DNA of 64,000 nt. Source: CAG-103 sp963627135. Its GTDB lineage: Bacteria > Bacillota > Clostridia > Oscillospirales > Oscillospiraceae. This document shows positions 53,824 through 63,816 of the stretch, piece by piece (positions within the stretch are counted from its first letter, which is position 1; each line of letters starts with the position of its first letter). A program made the position numbers and the translations under genes. Where the stretch lies: NCBI GenBank assembly GCA_963627135.1, contig CAVFZY010000008.1, positions 1 through 64,000 of the forward strand, read 5' to 3'. The notes under the pieces are model-generated. The model made no database searches and was not told where the DNA came from. It worked only from the letters and a program-made list of their open reading frames with translations.

Positions 53824-54552
53824 TTACAGCGTGTTCTCGCCGGTTTCGAGGCCGATGACCTCGTCCACCGGCAGCGAGAGAATGATGCCGTGCGCGTCCG
53901 TGCGCAGGCCGCAGGCGTCGCTGATCGCGTTCATGACGGCGGTCTTCTTTTCACGCGGCGTGACGATGACGACGAACTCCTCTTCCTCCTGCATGGAGAT
54001 GCCGAGTTTCTGGCTGATGCGCTCGGAGTTCTGCCGCCGGCCCTTGAGGATCGTTCCGCCCATGGCGCCGGCGCTTCTGGCCGCGTCGATCGCGTCGCTG
54101 CTGTAGCCGTTGCTGAGCGCGACCCAGATGGCGGTGTAACCGGCGCTGGTTTGCATATCGGACATATCGCTATCCACCCTTTCTTCGATCTTCTGTTCAA
54201 TGGTCTCGCGCACCTGATCGTTCAGGAGCTGGAGCATTGGCCGCTGCAGCCCTGTGATCGGGATTGTCAGCACGATGCCGCCGCCGCGTTTGTGCAGCGG
54301 GATGCGCTGCTGCAGCGCGTCGAGCAGGTCGCGCACGAGGAATTTCGGCAGCAGTCCGATCGTGAGCAGGCGGCCGCTGCCGCTCAGGCCGAAGATGTCG
54401 AGCATCTCCGACGGTGCGGTGCCATACCCCTGGCACTGATAATAGATCGGGATGCGGAAGCTTTGAAACGTCTGCTCGAGCTTGCGGCGGTATTCATGGT
54501 TCGTAATGATGAGCACCATGCGCGGTGCGAGTCGATTTTCGGAATGTATCAT
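53824..54552 (-). CDS. PII-like signalling protein, two-domain, partner of DUF1538
   Basis: The 242-residue protein looks like two PII-type ferredoxin-like domains. The C-terminal half has 'AARSAGAMGGTILKGRRQ', close to the conserved PII base-of-T-loop motif that binds nucleotides (GAxGGT). The N-terminal half has the same fold pattern but has lost that motif. It overlaps the DUF1538 gene by four bases (ATGA) with GGAGG upstream, so it is made with it and may gate it in response to nucleotide or nitrogen state. I know that DUF1538 genes often sit with PII-like genes. The ligand is unproven. Confidence 0.8.
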   Translation of the reverse strand: MIHSENRLAPRMVLIITNHEYRRKLEQTFQSFRIPIYYQCQGYGTAPSEMLDIFGLSGSGRLLTIGLLPKFLVRDLLDALQQRIPLHKRGGGIVLTIPITGLQRPMLQLLNDQVRETIEQKIEERVDSDMSDMQTSAGYTAIWVALSNGYSSDAIDAARSAGAMGGTILKGRRQNSERISQKLGISMQEEEEFVVIVTPREKKTAVMNAISDACGLRTDAHGIILSLPVDEVIGLETGENTL

Positions 54553-56069
54553 ATCTCTTCGTCCTCCAGGTCGATGACGCCGTCATCGGACAGCAGGTCA
54601 GCTTTGTTTTGTGCCACGGCTTTGGATCTATGTACGTAAAGGACGCCCATGATCTGGATCGCCACCGGCGGGGCGAGCGCGACGAGCGCCACGACGCCGA
54701 AGGCGTCCGTGACGACGTTGCCGCCGAGCGCGGTGCACGCGCCCATGGCCAGCGGCAGCAGGAAGGTAGAGGTCATGGGCCCGCTCGCAACGCCGCCGGA
54801 GTCAAAGGCAATGCCCACGAACACGGACGGTACGAACCGCGCGAGGATGAGCGCGAGCGCGTAGCCAGGCACGAGGATCCAGTAGATGCTGATGCCGGTC
54901 AGCACGCGCACCATGGACAGCATCACCGCGCAGGCGACGCCGATGGACAGCGCCGTGTTCATCATGCTCTGCGACACGGTGCCGCCGGTGACGTCCTCGA
55001 CCTGCTTGTTGAGCACCTGCACGGCGGGCTCCGCCTTGACGATGTAGTAGCCGATGAGCGCACCAATCGGGATGAGCACCCAGCGGTACGCGCTGCCGGC
55101 CAGACCCGAACCGAGCAGATTGCCAACGGGCGTGAAGCCGACGTTCACGCCGGTCAGAAACAGGATCAGGCCGATGACCGTGTACAGAAAGCCGACACCC
55201 GTGCGCAGCAGCTGCCGCCGCCGGTAGTAGTGCGTCAGCAGCTGGAACAGCACGAACACCGCCACGATCGGCAGGATGCTCAGCAGCACTTCCTCGGCAT
55301 AGCCCGGGAAGCCGAGCGCGAACTGCTGCGCCACATCGCGCGTCGTGATGACCGGCGCGATCTCCACGGCGGAGTAGGCCGCGTCCGTCGGGTGGTAGAA
55401 GATGCCGAGCAGCAGCACCATCAGGATCGGCCCGACGCTGCACAGCGCGACGAGACCGAAGCTGTCGTCATCGTGCCCCTGCGTGCTGCGGATAGCCGAC
55501 ACGCCGACACCCAGTGCCATGATAAACGGCACGGTGATGGGCCCGGTCGTGACGCCGCCGGCGTCGAACGCGACGGCGAGAAACTCCTTCGGGGAAAACA
55601 TCGTCAGCACAAACAGCAGCGCATACGCGATCAGCAGGCACTTTGCCAGGGAGGTGCGGAACAAAATGCGCAGCACGGCCAGCGCCAGAAAGATGCCCAC
55701 GCCGACGGCGACTGTCCAGATCAGCACATTGTTCGGGATCGACGCGACCTGGTTTGCCAGCACCTGCAGGTCCGGCTCTGCGATGGTGATGATCGTCCCG
55801 AGCGCAAACGCCACGAGTACGACCAGGATGACCTTCTCGCGCTTCGCCAGCGTTTTGCCGACGCCCTCGCCGAGCGGGGTCATGGACATCTCAGCACCGA
55901 GCTGGAAAAACCCCATGCCGACGATCAGCAGCACGGCGCCGGTCAGAAACAGCGCCAGCGTGCCAATCTCCATCGGGACGAGCGTGACGCTTAGCACCAG
56001 CACGATCAGGGTGATGGGCAGCACACTTGAGAGAGATTCCTTGACTTTTTCTTTCAGTTTTTCATTCAT
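54549..56069 (-). CDS. DUF1538 family membrane protein
   Basis: The 506-residue protein has about 12-14 helices and is internally duplicated: 'FDAGGVTTGPITVPFIMALG' at ~178 and 'FDSGGVASGPMTSTFLLPLA' at ~420 are the paired FDxGGVxxGP motifs, in two repeats each preceded by a similar helix set. DUF1538 (UmpAB-like in some halophiles) has been linked to Na+/H+ exchange, but the function in this group is open. The PII-like partner suggests a nucleotide-controlled transporter. No promoter is obvious in the 66 bases behind ftsH, so it may be co-transcribed with it. Confidence 0.8.
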   Translation of the reverse strand: MNEKLKEKVKESLSSVLPITLIVLVLSVTLVPMEIGTLALFLTGAVLLIVGMGFFQLGAEMSMTPLGEGVGKTLAKREKVILVVLVAFALGTIITIAEPDLQVLANQVASIPNNVLIWTVAVGVGIFLALAVLRILFRTSLAKCLLIAYALLFVLTMFSPKEFLAVAFDAGGVTTGPITVPFIMALGVGVSAIRSTQGHDDDSFGLVALCSVGPILMVLLLGIFYHPTDAAYSAVEIAPVITTRDVAQQFALGFPGYAEEVLLSILPIVAVFVLFQLLTHYYRRRQLLRTGVGFLYTVIGLILFLTGVNVGFTPVGNLLGSGLAGSAYRWVLIPIGALIGYYIVKAEPAVQVLNKQVEDVTGGTVSQSMMNTALSIGVACAVMLSMVRVLTGISIYWILVPGYALALILARFVPSVFVGIAFDSGGVASGPMTSTFLLPLAMGACTALGGNVVTDAFGVVALVALAPPVAIQIMGVLYVHRSKAVAQNKADLLSDDGVIDLEDEEI

Positions 56070-56135
56070 ACGGTTGCGGGGGTCCTCCTTTCATGGGGGA
56101 ATTTGGGGATCGCTGCACGACCGCATCGCAGTCCG

Positions 56136-57950
<1,815 letters not shown>

Positions 57951-58002
57951 GTGACCGCTTCCTTTATCTCAACAAAAATATGTGTACTTTTGGGACTTGT
58001 GT

Positions 58003-58042
58003 AACGTAACTTTAGTTTACCACATCAGGAAACAACTGTCCA
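58003..58042 (-). promoter_or_regulatory. ftsH promoter with XRE-operator-like element
   Basis: Minus-strand TGGACA (58037-58042 region) and TAAACT (58014-58019) with about 17 bases between. The sequence AACGTAACTTTAGT (58003-58016) matches the arm of the 13387-13422 palindrome at 13 of 14 bases and has the same position relative to the -10. Confidence 0.55.
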
Positions 58043-58190
58043 GTGAATAAACTGTGTACACCATGTACAAAATTTGCCCAAAGCGCCGGAAAAGAGACAA
58101 GGAAACCGCCTTCTGTGCATCATTGGTTACAGAAGAAAGGCCAGCACGCCTGTATGATAGTTTTATAACAATTTGACGGAGGGCCTCGTG

Positions 58191-59066
58191 ATGGAGATGC
58201 TTCTTTACCAGAGCACGCAGTTTCGCGATGTGAAAAAGATCCTGGACCGCGCGCACGGCTTTGCCGGCCTGCTGACGGCCGGCGGCATCGAGGCCTCGCG
58301 GCTGGATGTGCCCTTCGTCTGCGATCAGAAGGTGCTCTCGCGTTATGACGATGCGTGTGCCGATGTCCGCCGTATTCTGACCATGCAGCTTGGGCTTACA
58401 CTGCCGAAGGGCTTTTCCATTCCGTTGGAAGCCGAGGATCTGGCGGTCTTTTTTTCGCAGCAGTGCGGCCTGCAGCAGATGCAGGACTACCTGGCGCAAA
58501 AGCGAGAGCGCACACAGGCGGACATCCGAATCTGGCTGCGTGACCGCCCGTGGGATACCCACCCCGTGACGGCGACGCAGGCGGCGGCGCGCAACTTCGC
58601 CTTTGACGCGCAGACCGGCCGCATCGGCACGGACGGCTGCTTCAACGCCGGTACGGTGCTCGAGCTGCCGTCGTCGGTTGATGGGGTGCGCGTGCGCAGC
58701 CTGGCATCCTATGCCATGGTCTCCTATACGTATCTGGACACGCTCATCCTCCCGGACAGCATCGAGATGGTCGAGCCCTATGCATTTTATGATAAGGTGC
58801 ACCTGCGCAGTACGAATCTGCCGCGCGGTCTCGCCGTCATCCCGGAGGGGATGTTCTCGCGCTGCATCGGCCTGACGGGCATCGTCATCCCGGACAGTGT
58901 GCGCGAGATCCACGACGAGGCGTTTTACCAGTGCAGCAATCTGGACACGGTCGTTATCCCTGAGGGCGTGGAGCGCATCGGCCGCTGCGCGTTTTTGAAT
59001 GTGCGGCGCGTGATCTACCACGGCAGCGCCAAGGGCTTTCCCTGGGGCGCGACGCGGGGCAACTGA
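58191..59066 (+). CDS. BspA-like leucine-rich-repeat protein
   Basis: The 291-residue protein has an N-terminal helical part of about 120 residues without known motifs, then a C-terminal run of BspA-type leucine-rich repeats ('YLDTLILPDSIEMVEPYAFYD', 'TGIVIPDSVREIHDEAFYQCSNLDTVVIPEGVERIGRCAF' in parts), four to five repeats with the V-IPxxV-xIxxxAFxxC pattern. No signal peptide, so it is probably cytoplasmic. ATG 58191 has GGAGG upstream; TTG 58173 and GTG 58188 are weaker choices. It begins the LRR-AAA-VWA cassette and could be its target-recognition part. Confidence 0.8.
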   Translation: MEMLLYQSTQFRDVKKILDRAHGFAGLLTAGGIEASRLDVPFVCDQKVLSRYDDACADVRRILTMQLGLTLPKGFSIPLEAEDLAVFFSQQCGLQQMQDYLAQKRERTQADIRIWLRDRPWDTHPVTATQAAARNFAFDAQTGRIGTDGCFNAGTVLELPSSVDGVRVRSLASYAMVSYTYLDTLILPDSIEMVEPYAFYDKVHLRSTNLPRGLAVIPEGMFSRCIGLTGIVIPDSVREIHDEAFYQCSNLDTVVIPEGVERIGRCAFLNVRRVIYHGSAKGFPWGATRGN

Positions 59067-59084
59067 GAAAGGCGGGAAGGGAAC

Positions 59085-60407
59085 ATGAACACTGCAAAAA
59101 CGGAGACCACCGTCTGCGGCGGCAGCAATCTGAAAGCACCGATGAAGCTCGATTTCCTGCGCTCGCTCTGCGCGCAGGACCGCCATGCGTGGCCGGCGGT
59201 CGTGCTCTGCCGCGTCGAGGGCGAGCCGCTGCCCGTGTGCTGCCTGTCCGAGGCGGCGGCGGGTGACATCTTCTCGCGCGTGGGCATCGTGTCCGTGCCG
59301 TCGGAGGCACTCACGGCGCTGCTGCGCAAGGCGCCCGTGCGGGCGCGGGTCACGGCGCTGTGTGATGCAGCGGGGGAACCGTGTGACGGCGACGCGCCGG
59401 ACGTCTGGGGCTTTCTCGCCGAATACCGCTGCGGCGATCCGCTCAGCGGCGCTGTGCGCGCGGCCATCGACGGGGCTGCCGCGCGCGGATGCGCGTCCCC
59501 GGAGGCGCTGACTGCGCGCGCCGAGTACCTGCTCGATCAGGCGGTGCCGGAACCGATCATCCTGCGCGTGTTTGCGGAGATGTTCTCCCTGCCGGAATAC
59601 CCCGAACTGGTGCCGGACCCGCCGGTGCGCTATGTGCAGGCGGACAGCTTCGGCGCGCTCACGCGCTGCCTTGCCTATCGGCTCTCAGGCATGCACCTGC
59701 GCCTTGTCGGCAGCAAGGGCTGCGGCAAGAACACGCTCATCCAGACGGTGGACTGGCTGCTCAACGTGCCGCAGTACCGCATGCAGGGCAATGCCGAGCT
59801 CGACAAGCTCGACCTGCTCGGCGGCCCGACGATCGAAAACGGCACCATGCGTTACCGTCTGAGCGACATGCTGCGCTATCTCGCGGCGGGCGCGGACGTC
59901 GTGCTCGACGAGGGCAACACCATCAAGCCCGAGTGTGCCGACGTGCTCCATTCGCTGACCGATGCCGCGCGCCAGATCCAGGTGCCCGGCTACGGGCTCG
60001 TGCAGATGCACCCGCACTCGGCGTTCACGATCACGATGAACGAGGACTATGCCGGTACCAACTTCATGAACGAGGCGACGATTGACCGCTTCACGCCCAT
60101 CCACATCGCGGAGCCGGAGAGCATCGTCGATGTGCTGCACCGTGTCGTGCCCGAGGCGGGCACCGCCAGCCTGAATATCTGCGACTATGTCTACTGCGCC
60201 ATCCGTGACCGTATCCGCAGCGCCGGCGGGCTCGAGCCGGATGCCATGACCATCCGCGGCCTCATCGACGCCCTGCGCGCGGAGCCGCTGCTGGGCCTGC
60301 GCTGGGGCTTGCTCGACAACGTGGCCTCTAAGCCGCAGGACGCCTACACCCGCCTCCAGCTGACCGAGCTCATTGAGAGCATGGTGCCGCAGGATGGACG
60401 GATTTGA
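59085..60407 (+). CDS. MoxR/CobS-type AAA ATPase
   Basis: The 440-residue protein has a weakly conserved N-terminal ~190 residues and an AAA_5-type ATPase: Walker A 'GSKGCGKNTL' near residue 209 (Asn where Ser/Thr is usual), 'GNAELDKLDLLGGP' pore-loop region, Walker B 'ADVVLDEGNTIKPE', sensor region 'FTITMNEDYAGT'. Such ATPases work with VWA proteins in chelatase-like or remodelling complexes (CobS-CobT, MoxR-VWA). The downstream VWA gene overlaps by 14 bases. Confidence 0.88.
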   Translation: MNTAKTETTVCGGSNLKAPMKLDFLRSLCAQDRHAWPAVVLCRVEGEPLPVCCLSEAAAGDIFSRVGIVSVPSEALTALLRKAPVRARVTALCDAAGEPCDGDAPDVWGFLAEYRCGDPLSGAVRAAIDGAAARGCASPEALTARAEYLLDQAVPEPIILRVFAEMFSLPEYPELVPDPPVRYVQADSFGALTRCLAYRLSGMHLRLVGSKGCGKNTLIQTVDWLLNVPQYRMQGNAELDKLDLLGGPTIENGTMRYRLSDMLRYLAAGADVVLDEGNTIKPECADVLHSLTDAARQIQVPGYGLVQMHPHSAFTITMNEDYAGTNFMNEATIDRFTPIHIAEPESIVDVLHRVVPEAGTASLNICDYVYCAIRDRIRSAGGLEPDAMTIRGLIDALRAEPLLGLRWGLLDNVASKPQDAYTRLQLTELIESMVPQDGRI

Positions 60408-62493
60408 CGCCGCGCTGGCGCGCTACCGGGCGTTTCTCGCGCATGACCCCATCACGCCGCTGCTCCGGCGCAGTCTCTCGCTGCTTGTCCCGGGGAATAT
60501 CCGGGTCGATACCGTCACGGCGGACGACAGCCTGCGCTGCACGACGGACGGCACGGCCGTCACCGTCGGCGGAGCGGCGTATCTGCTGCGCGCGGATTTT
60601 GACGCCCGCCATTGGACGGCCGCGCTGCGCGTGCTGCTCGCGCGGGAAATTCAGCACGACAGCAGCTCAGACCGGGACGTCTGCGCGGCGTTCGCGGCGG
60701 ACGCCGGTGCGTATTTTCACGCGCATTATGCCCTCGCGCCCGAGACCGGGGCGCTGCTCGGGCACCGCATGTTAAACATTCTGGAGCAGGCGCGCACGGA
60801 TAACATTCTCTGCCGCCGTTTTCCGGGCTATTTGCCGCTGCTGCGCTTCGTGTGCTATGCGCAGCTCGAGGCGGCCGCGCCCGGCAGCGCGCTCGAGGCG
60901 CTGCTCGATGAGTTGGAGACCTTTGCGCTCGCGGGCATCCCATGCCGGGAACCGGTGCTCTCCGCCGTCCGGGCGGAGGTGGAAGCGGCCATTCTCACAC
61001 CGTCGGCTGCCGCGTGTGCGGACATCGGCCGGCACATATTCGCGGCGCTTGCGCCGGAGCTGGCGCGTCTGTGCAGCATCGCGGATGCCGATGCGCTTGC
61101 ACGTATCGCATCGCAGCTCGTGGACTACGCCTTCAGCGCGGCGGACCGTGCCGAAGCGTTCGGCGACGGGTGCGACAGCCGCCTCCGTCTGCACAGCGAG
61201 GCGCAGGACGCGGCGCACAGCGGCCCCTCTGCTGACGGGGAGGACGCAGACCTCGACAAGGGCGACAGCGCGGCCGGCGGCAGCGGCGACAACTCCGAGC
61301 GCCATGGCGACATGAGCGGCAGCCTTGCCAGCCAGGAGGTCAAGCCGAGCGGCTCGGCCGGCACCAACGGCAGGGAGGACCGCGGCCGGTCGTCCAGCGT
61401 CGGCCGCAGCGGCAATCATGGCCAGAGCGGGGCGACCGCCACCACGTCGGACACGGTGTCCGCCGCGCAGAAGGCGGCCTCCGGCGGGCCGGAGAGCCTG
61501 TGCGAAGTGCTCGGCACGGGCTGGGGTGCGCACCGCGGCTTTGCGCTCAGCGCGGCCGAGACGGACGCGATGCTCGCCGCGGCGGCGCAGGCGCTCACGC
61601 GTGAGCGCACGCTCGAGCAGCAGCTGCATGTTGCGACTCCGCGTGCCGCCCGACTCGATGCCGGCGAGCGGCAGGGCCTGGCTGATCGTTATGCCGGCCT
61701 GACGTTCACGGAGACGTATATCGTGCCGGGTGACGGGCGGCTGCCGCCCGCATTTGCCGAGCGGGCGAAGGCGCTGCACCACCGGCTCGATAAGCTCCTG
61801 CGCCAGCAGCGCGAACGCAGTGCCAGCCAGCGCACCGGCGCGCTCTCGCAGCGGGAGCTGTGGAAGGTGCCGCTCGATGCCAAGGACGTTTTCCGCCGCA
61901 AGGCGCCGCCGTCCAAGCGCGAGACGGCGTTTTACCTGCTCATCGACCGCAGCGGCAGCATGGGCGCCGGCATCGGCGACGGGAACTCCAAGCTCTTCAC
62001 GGCGCTGGCCACGGCGGCTGTGCTCGAGGAGGCGCTCAAGGGCATCGCCTATACGAAGATCGTCGCCTTTGACGGCGGCACGAATGCCGTGGAGCACTGC
62101 GTCATCAAGGATTTTGACCAGAAAGAGATCGGCAGCCGCTGCATCGATGCCATGGGGCAGATCGCCGCCGGCAACGGCAACAAGGACGGCTATTCCATCC
62201 GCGCCGCCGCGCTCGATCTGGCCAAGCGCACCGAGCGCCGCCGCATCCTCATGGTGCTCTCCGACGGGCTGCCGTCCGGCTATTTCAGCGAGGCGGAGGC
62301 GATCGACGATGTGCGCACGGCCGTGCAGGCGGCGCGCCGCCGGGGCCTGCTCGTCATCCCCATCATTTACACCGCGCGCACGGATGAGAACGTGGATGCT
62401 TACCGCCGCATGTACGAAAAGAGCATGATCTTTGCCGATTCCGTGGGCATGCTCGGCGAGTTTGAGCGCCTGCTCATGAAGCTGGTGCGCTGA
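60394..62493 (+). CDS. VWA-domain (CobT/BchD-like) protein
   Basis: The 699-residue protein has an N-terminal helical region (~1-270), a low-complexity Ser/Gly/Asp/Ala stretch (~272-375), and a C-terminal VWA domain with the MIDAS motif 'LLIDRSGSMGAGIG' (~525) and 'MVLSDGLPSG' later. Long acidic linker followed by VWA is the CobT/BchD plan, where the VWA part pairs with an AAA ring. No cobalamin genes are close. ATG 60394 lies within the end of the AAA gene, which gives translational coupling. Likely the partner of the AAA ATPase; metal chelation is one option, protein remodelling another. Confidence 0.85.
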   Translation: MDGFDAALARYRAFLAHDPITPLLRRSLSLLVPGNIRVDTVTADDSLRCTTDGTAVTVGGAAYLLRADFDARHWTAALRVLLAREIQHDSSSDRDVCAAFAADAGAYFHAHYALAPETGALLGHRMLNILEQARTDNILCRRFPGYLPLLRFVCYAQLEAAAPGSALEALLDELETFALAGIPCREPVLSAVRAEVEAAILTPSAAACADIGRHIFAALAPELARLCSIADADALARIASQLVDYAFSAADRAEAFGDGCDSRLRLHSEAQDAAHSGPSADGEDADLDKGDSAAGGSGDNSERHGDMSGSLASQEVKPSGSAGTNGREDRGRSSSVGRSGNHGQSGATATTSDTVSAAQKAASGGPESLCEVLGTGWGAHRGFALSAAETDAMLAAAAQALTRERTLEQQLHVATPRAARLDAGERQGLADRYAGLTFTETYIVPGDGRLPPAFAERAKALHHRLDKLLRQQRERSASQRTGALSQRELWKVPLDAKDVFRRKAPPSKRETAFYLLIDRSGSMGAGIGDGNSKLFTALATAAVLEEALKGIAYTKIVAFDGGTNAVEHCVIKDFDQKEIGSRCIDAMGQIAAGNGNKDGYSIRAAALDLAKRTERRRILMVLSDGLPSGYFSEAEAIDDVRTAVQAARRRGLLVIPIIYTARTDENVDAYRRMYEKSMIFADSVGMLGEFERLLMKLVR

Positions 62494-62516
62494 GCGGCGG
62501 CCGGTCGTAGAATTGC

Positions 62517-62545
62517 TTGACAAGCCCGGTGCGGTGTGCTATGAT
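62517..62545 (+). promoter_or_regulatory. Promoter of the manganese riboswitch transcript
   Basis: TTGACA (62517-62522), 17 bases, TATGAT (62540-62545). The riboswitch begins within about 10 bases of the start point. Confidence 0.85.
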
Positions 62546-62552
62546 GCTTTCT

Positions 62553-62692
62553 CGTTAAAAGGGAGTAGTTGCAAATGCATGGCCAACAATCTCCCGGCTC
62601 CCGCCGGTGGTCATGCGCCTATTGTGATAGGTAATGAGACTTTTAGCACATCATATTTATGATCGTGCCGAAAGTCTCTTTTTTTGCGCGAT
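62553..62692 (+). ncRNA. yybP-ykoY manganese riboswitch
   Basis: The leader has the conserved AAAAGGGAGTAG start, an internal GCATGGCC...GGTGGTCATGC stem with AACAATC loop, a small GCCTATTGTGATAGG hairpin and the closing TAATGAGACTTTT that pairs with the start. The GAGAC... / ...GTCTC terminator hairpin with TTTTTTT (62635-62692) is the expression platform; the aptamer and terminator share the GAGACTTTT arm, as expected for an ON switch by Mn2+. Confidence 0.88.
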
Positions 62693-62710
62693 CACGAAGG
62701 AGAATGCGTT

Positions 62711-63700
62711 ATGAACCTCGATTTTACCGGCAGTACCCTCTTTCTTGTCCTGCTGCTGTTCGCGGCGGGCCTTGTGTGCATCATCAAGGGCGGCGACTTT
62801 TTTGTCGATGCCGCCACGTGGATCGCGGAGGCCTCCGGCATCCCGAAATTCATTATCGGCGCGACGGTCGTGAGCTTTGCCACGACCATGCCAGAGATGC
62901 TCGTGTCCGTGTTTTCGGCCCTCGAGGGCAACGCGGACATCGCCGTGGGCAATGCCGTCGGCTCCGTCACGGCCAATACCGGTCTCATCATGTGCCTGTC
63001 GCTGATCTGTATGGAGTGCACCATGCCGCGCCGGCAGTATGCCGTCAAGGCGGTGCTGCTGCTGGTGGCGATCGCGATCCTGTTCGGCTTCACGCGCGAC
63101 GGGCAGTTGTCCATCCTCGAGAGCGTTTTGATCCTCGTCATTTTCGTGTGCTTCATCGCCGAGAGTCTCGTTGCCGCGCGGCGTGAGCAGACGCTCGAAG
63201 GGCCGGAGGCCGACGAGCGCCCGAAAACGGACGGCCGGACAATCGCGCTCAACATCGGCAAGTTCGTGCTCGGCGCTGCGGCCATCGTGCTCGGCGCGCA
63301 GCTGCTGATCGACAACGGCACCGCGCTCGCACGGATGCTCGGCGTGCCGGATGCCATCATCGGTGCGACCATGATCGCCATCGGCACATCGCTGCCGGAG
63401 CTTGTGACGACCATCACGGCCATCCGCAAAAAGCAGTCGTCCCTGTCGGTAGGCAACATCATCGGCGCGAATATCATGGACCTCACGCTCATCATGCCGC
63501 TGTGCGCGCTCATCCTCGGCAAGCCGCTGCCGGTCGAGCGGCAGGGCACGCTGCTGGACATCCCGGCGTGCCTCGTTGTGAGCGCAGGTGCGCTCATCCC
63601 GGCGCTTGTGCAGGGCAAGTTCAAGCGCTGGGTCGGCTTTTTCATCGGCGCGCTGTACATCGTTTATCTGATTATCATGTTCACGTGCTTTGGCGCGTAA
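62711..63700 (+). CDS. CaCA-family calcium/sodium or manganese exchanger
   Basis: The 329-residue protein with ten helices in two repeats has the two alpha-repeat motifs 'GATVVSFATTMPEMLVS' (~48) and 'GATMIAIGTSLPELVTT' (~225), which carry the ion-binding Glu residues. This is the YrbG/CaCA plan. AAGGAG precedes ATG 62711. CaCA proteins exchange Ca2+ for Na+ or H+, but the manganese riboswitch just upstream suggests that here the pump exports Mn2+ or that Ca2+/Mn2+ are both substrates. Confidence 0.93.
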   Translation: MNLDFTGSTLFLVLLLFAAGLVCIIKGGDFFVDAATWIAEASGIPKFIIGATVVSFATTMPEMLVSVFSALEGNADIAVGNAVGSVTANTGLIMCLSLICMECTMPRRQYAVKAVLLLVAIAILFGFTRDGQLSILESVLILVIFVCFIAESLVAARREQTLEGPEADERPKTDGRTIALNIGKFVLGAAAIVLGAQLLIDNGTALARMLGVPDAIIGATMIAIGTSLPELVTTITAIRKKQSSLSVGNIIGANIMDLTLIMPLCALILGKPLPVERQGTLLDIPACLVVSAGALIPALVQGKFKRWVGFFIGALYIVYLIIMFTCFGA

Positions 63701-63709
63701 AAACCGGCG

Positions 63710-63731
63710 CCGGTCTCCCGCGGGAGACCGG
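63710..63731 (+). terminator. Hairpin after the CaCA gene
   Basis: Perfect palindrome CCGGTCTCCCG / CGGGAGACCGG ten bases after the stop, no T run. A second hairpin with TTTTT follows at 63778. Confidence 0.55.
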
Positions 63732-63777
63732 TGAACCGTGCCCTGTCAAGCGGACAATGAAATAAAATAAGATTTTT

Positions 63778-63816
63778 GCTGCTAAGAGCGTTCTGCTCTT
63801 GGCAGATTTTTATGTA
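63778..63816. terminator. Terminator between convergent genes
   Basis: CTGCTAAGAGC / GCTCTTGGCAG hairpin with one mismatch, followed by ATTTTT on the plus strand and by CAAAAATCTTATTTT on the minus strand. Confidence 0.75.

Noticed and set aside
58191..62493. Anti-phage defence system
   Set aside because: AAA plus VWA genes can occur in defence islands, but there is no nuclease, no mobile element and no defence neighbour here.
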